A stretch of DNA of 64,000 nt from the NCBI GenBank assembly GCA_913061265.1, contig CAJXVS010000001.1, forward strand, positions 590,334 through 654,333, written 5' to 3'. Every line of letters begins with the position of its first letter. The stretch's first letter is position 1. The translations under genes and the position numbers were made by a program. Below the pieces are notes generated by a model. That model made no database searches, was not told the origin of the DNA, and saw only the letters and a list, made by a program, of their open reading frames with translations. This stretch comes from an uncultured Halobacteriovorax sp. (GTDB taxonomy: Bacteria; Bdellovibrionota; Bacteriovoracia; Bacteriovoracales; Bacteriovoracaceae). Below are positions 61,624-64,000 of the stretch, one piece after another.

Positions 61624-63066
61624 GTGAAGTACCTCATCATTTTCTTTTTAAGTTTAAACCTCTGTGCAAATGAGAACCCTAGGATCTCTGCCCACGAAGA
61701 AGCAGTATCGGCCCTTGCGAGCTTACACTTTGTAAAAGATGGAAGAGGTATGACCCTGACTCCTGACGCCGTTAATATGTTTGATTTTATGGCCAAGTTC
61801 TTAGGCCTTTCAAAGCCCAGTGATGGAAAGGCCCTCCGTGAAAAAGCGAAGGTCGGCATGTTCACTAAAAGATGGGGGCTTATTGAACAAGATAAAATTA
61901 TCAAAGGTTTTTTCAATGTTCCCTATAAGAAGATGAATATCGGCGCCATGGGTTGCGCCGTTTGCCACTCAGGAAAAGCTGCGGGTCAGTATATTATTGG
62001 TCTTGGAAACAAGAACATCGACATAGGTCGCCTGGCCTCTGATACTTATCAAGCGAGTAAGCTTTGGAAAAAACTTACTGTTCTAAAGAGAAAGTCTAAA
62101 GACTATAAAAGAATTGAGAAAGACTCTATGGCCTTTGCAAAGCGCCTAGGGGATCAAGAATTAAATAACCTAACTCAAGGACTTGTTCCTATTTCAATGA
62201 TCATGAGTTGGTTTTATAGAGTCGTTGAAGGAACGGAAACTCCTAAAGGCTCACCTAGAGGCGTGGTTAAGGTTCCTCATTTTTGGGGCTACGGAAAGAA
62301 GCGTTTTGTCGGTCAGTTCGCTGATGGCTTTGGTAACGGAACTCATGCAGGCTGGGGTCTCGCTGTCGAACTTGCTGGAACTCAAACAGCAGAAAACGTT
62401 CGCCAAATGATTCCAAAGATTGAGCATGCAGAGAACATGCTTGCTGACATCCTTCCGCCTAAATACCCTTTTAAGGTAAATCAAATCATTGCCGCTCGAG
62501 GTAAGAAGATCTTTAATAATACTTGTTTTAAATGTCATGGAACTTATGAGCGAGACCAAAATGGCCTGCCTCTCTATAAAGAGCCTAAGCATATTAAGAT
62601 TCAAGTTGTAAAAACAGATGAGGATAGGCTTAAAGGCCTAACCCCACATTTCTTATCACTCGTAGATAGAAATCCTCTTCCTGAGTTTATTCAAAACAAT
62701 GATGTTCCTCCTGGATACTTTGCTCCGCGCTTAGAATCCACATGGGCGCGTTTTCCTTATCTTCATAATGGATCCGTGCCAAGTATCATGGCCCTTCTTA
62801 CTCACCCATTAGAGAGACCAAAGTTTTGGGACCTTCAAAGAGTGGGAGAAAAGGAGCGCTTTAATGAAGAGACTCTAGGCTTAACTCTCCCTAAAGAAGG
62901 AAGCCGTGAATATAAGAAACTTGAACGTGAAGCGAAGTCCGGAGCCAGAGATGTTTATTCAACAGAACGAGTGGGACAATCTTCTAAAGGGCATTGGTTT
63001 CGATTTTCAGATAAGTTAAGCATCCAAGATAAGAAAGACTTGATTGAGTATTTAAAGACAATCTAA
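61624..63066 (+). CDS. RoxA-like di-haem c-type cytochrome, exported
   Basis: A 480-residue exported cytochrome (signal LIIFFLSLNLCA). The two haem sites are CAVCH (111-115) and CFKCH (301-305). WARFPYLHNGSVPSIMALL (374-392) is the RoxA-family block. It is shorter than RoxA (about 680 aa). The start is GTG with AGGAG 5 nt upstream. The paralogue at 395 shares both haem spacing and the HNGSVP block. A mono-haem lipoprotein gene is tail to tail, sharing 4 bp, so the three cytochromes may be functionally linked. Confidence 0.75.
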   Translation: MKYLIIFFLSLNLCANENPRISAHEEAVSALASLHFVKDGRGMTLTPDAVNMFDFMAKFLGLSKPSDGKALREKAKVGMFTKRWGLIEQDKIIKGFFNVPYKKMNIGAMGCAVCHSGKAAGQYIIGLGNKNIDIGRLASDTYQASKLWKKLTVLKRKSKDYKRIEKDSMAFAKRLGDQELNNLTQGLVPISMIMSWFYRVVEGTETPKGSPRGVVKVPHFWGYGKKRFVGQFADGFGNGTHAGWGLAVELAGTQTAENVRQMIPKIEHAENMLADILPPKYPFKVNQIIAARGKKIFNNTCFKCHGTYERDQNGLPLYKEPKHIKIQVVKTDEDRLKGLTPHFLSLVDRNPLPEFIQNNDVPPGYFAPRLESTWARFPYLHNGSVPSIMALLTHPLERPKFWDLQRVGEKERFNEETLGLTLPKEGSREYKKLEREAKSGARDVYSTERVGQSSKGHWFRFSDKLSIQDKKDLIEYLKTI

Positions 63067-63479
63067 TCTTCAAAACCGTTATTGGCCCAGGTCTTAAAGG
63101 CGTCAATAATCTCTTCTGTTGGGACGGGTCTTTTAGGGACTCCGTTCCTATCAGTTTCAGGCATGCAGCTTCCTAACATACATCCATCTTCAGTATAAAA
63201 AACAATATCATCAGCGTTATCGATGATGTCTTGTTTTGTCTCAAAGCTAACTCTTGGTGATTTAGCATTATGACAATCAAGACAACTTTTCTTAATAAAA
63301 TTTTGATAAACACTTTTAAAATTGGGAGCTACTGGTTCCACTGGTTCTTCGAAGACGATAAAGGGTTTTGTATTATCACGAAGACGCAGATCACCCTTCT
63401 CTAAGCTAAGAGGATTGCAGGAGGATAGGAATCCTCCTGCAATGAGAGACATAAAAAGAAGATTACTTAAAAACCGCAT
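63063..63479 (-). CDS. Mono-haem cytochrome c lipoprotein
   Basis: A 138-residue lipoprotein (lipobox GFLSSC). The haem site CLDCHNA lies near residue 65 after a helical YQNFIKKSC. Met 103 in CMPETDRN may be the sixth ligand. The small size is that of an electron carrier. The ATG at 63479 is preferred to the one at 63500, where the signal is less well placed. It overlaps the upstream gene by 17 bp, so the two are probably co-transcribed. Confidence 0.75.
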   Translation of the reverse strand: MRFLSNLLFMSLIAGGFLSSCNPLSLEKGDLRLRDNTKPFIVFEEPVEPVAPNFKSVYQNFIKKSCLDCHNAKSPRVSFETKQDIIDNADDIVFYTEDGCMLGSCMPETDRNGVPKRPVPTEEIIDAFKTWANNGFED

Positions 63480-63861
63480 GACCTTTTTTCCTAAGAGCAT
63501 CCATCTCTTTTAGAATTCCAATAGTGGCCATCTTATCGAGAGGGTTTGTTGAAAAAGAATCTTCTAATAAAATAGATTTTTCTAATAACTCTTGCATCAT
63601 AGCTTGGTAGCGAGCAACGATTTCGGTATCGCCTGGGTTCACACCTGCAGGGAGGAGGCTTGATGCCTTTTCAATATCATTCTTAAGATTTAAAACCACT
63701 AGCTTTGCTTCTTCAGAGTTTATTCCTCTTGAAGCATTTTTAAAGGTCGCTTTAAATCCTGCACCAATTGACTTCATAACTGGCTGTAACTCGGATGTCA
63801 TGGCGGGAGCCGAAAAAAGCATTGTACTCAAAACTGTAAAACCTATTAGTAGTACTCGCAT
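63463..63861 (-). CDS. Exported helical protein, cytochrome b562-like
   Basis: A 132-residue exported protein (signal VLLIGFTVLSTMLFSAPA). It is all-helical, with the length and layout of a four-helix cytochrome b562 (MKSIGAGFKATFKNASRG near the start, LEDSFSTNPLDKMATIGIL later). Whether it binds haem depends on a Met near the start and a His near the end; MKS and KKGHAVFK are candidates. AGGAG lies 6 nt before the ATG at 63861. It is the first gene of the pair with the mono-haem lipoprotein. Confidence 0.55.
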   Translation of the reverse strand: MRVLLIGFTVLSTMLFSAPAMTSELQPVMKSIGAGFKATFKNASRGINSEEAKLVVLNLKNDIEKASSLLPAGVNPGDTEIVARYQAMMQELLEKSILLEDSFSTNPLDKMATIGILKEMDALRKKGHAVFK

Positions 63862-63950
63862 AATCATCTCCTGGTTATTGTTATGCAGTAATTTTTTATA
63901 ACCCTACTAAGGTATTCTTGAAATAACTAATAATGCATAGTATATATAGC

Positions 63951-64000
63951 CTGTCTCTTATACACATCTCCGAGCCCACGAGACTAGGCATGATCTCGTA
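63951..64000 (+). other. Illumina Nextera adapter (sequencing artefact)
   Basis: The last 50 bases begin ctgtctcttatacacatct, the Nextera transposase mosaic end, and continue through ccgagcccacgagac, the read-2 adapter. The 8-base index taggcatg and the start of the P7 sequence (atctcgta) follow. This is not genomic. It shows the right edge is the end of an untrimmed contig, and real sequence stops at about 63950. Confidence 0.97.

Noticed and set aside
1..64000. CRISPR array, prophage, integrase or insertion sequence
   Set aside because: No regular direct repeats, transposase, integrase or phage structural gene was found on either strand.

Overview
This is an A+T-rich bacterial chromosome fragment, tightly packed on both strands. 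Gene content and style point to a Gram-negative bacterium of the Bdellovibrionota, most likely the Bacteriovoracia (Bacteriovorax/Peredibacter/Halobacteriovorax relatives). That is an inference: there is no rRNA gene or phylogenetic marker to settle it. The support is the very high share of small exported proteins and lipoproteins of unknown family, several peptidoglycan-acting enzymes, exported proteases, orphan CheY-like regulators and type IV pilus parts. No tRNA, rRNA, CRISPR array, prophage or insertion sequence was recognised. The last 50 bases (63951-64000) are an Illumina Nextera adapter with index, so the right edge is an artificial contig end. The left edge cuts a transporter gene.

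Layout. 1-9265: a cut BASS-family transporter, a RoxA-like di-haem cytochrome, exported proteins, a legumain-like peptidase, a TrkA-type potassium channel and an alkyltransferase-like DNA repair protein. 9382-19887: housekeeping and metabolism (methyltransferase, NDH-2, gltX, aldehyde dehydrogenase, transketolase, GlpQ-like phosphodiesterase), two tiny membrane-protein ORFs, an HPF-like/DksA-like pair and a LysR regulator. 19888-20349 is the only gap over 300 bp without a confident gene. 20350-31163: lipoproteins, a PNKP-type phosphatase operon, an MFS-acyltransferase fusion, grxB, a DMT transporter, trmB, a receiver protein, a 3D-domain protein and a PP2A-like phosphatase. 31287-40060: envelope proteins (metalloprotease lipoprotein, FecR and LysM proteins, OMPLA) and a subtilase with a separately encoded, frameshifted propeptide. 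40148-46630: a complete arginine-to-spermidine route (agmatinase, SpeA, SpeE and a eukaryotic-type AdoMet decarboxylase). 46725-63861: zinc ribbon protein, NodB deacetylase, prepilin and PilB, exported proteins, MepA, a NADAR-domain lipoprotein, lysozyme-like lipoproteins and a second RoxA-like cytochrome beside a mono-haem lipoprotein.

How it fits together. SpeA makes agmatine, the agmatinase makes putrescine, and SpeD and SpeE make spermidine. MepA, NodB, 3D and two lysozyme-like proteins form a set of possible cell-wall-active exports, suited to remodelling self or prey wall. The cytochromes with NDH-2 suggest respiratory or oxidative periplasmic chemistry.

Gene expression. Most genes have GGAGG-like ribosome sites, often with TTG or GTG starts. 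About ten instead have a -10-like hexamer ending exactly 6 nt before the start codon and no ribosome site, which suggests leaderless mRNAs. The most interesting items are this leaderless pattern, the trans-encoded propeptide with its A10 frameshift, the eukaryotic-type AdoMet decarboxylase cluster, the exported NADAR protein and the Cys/Arg-rich exported protein.
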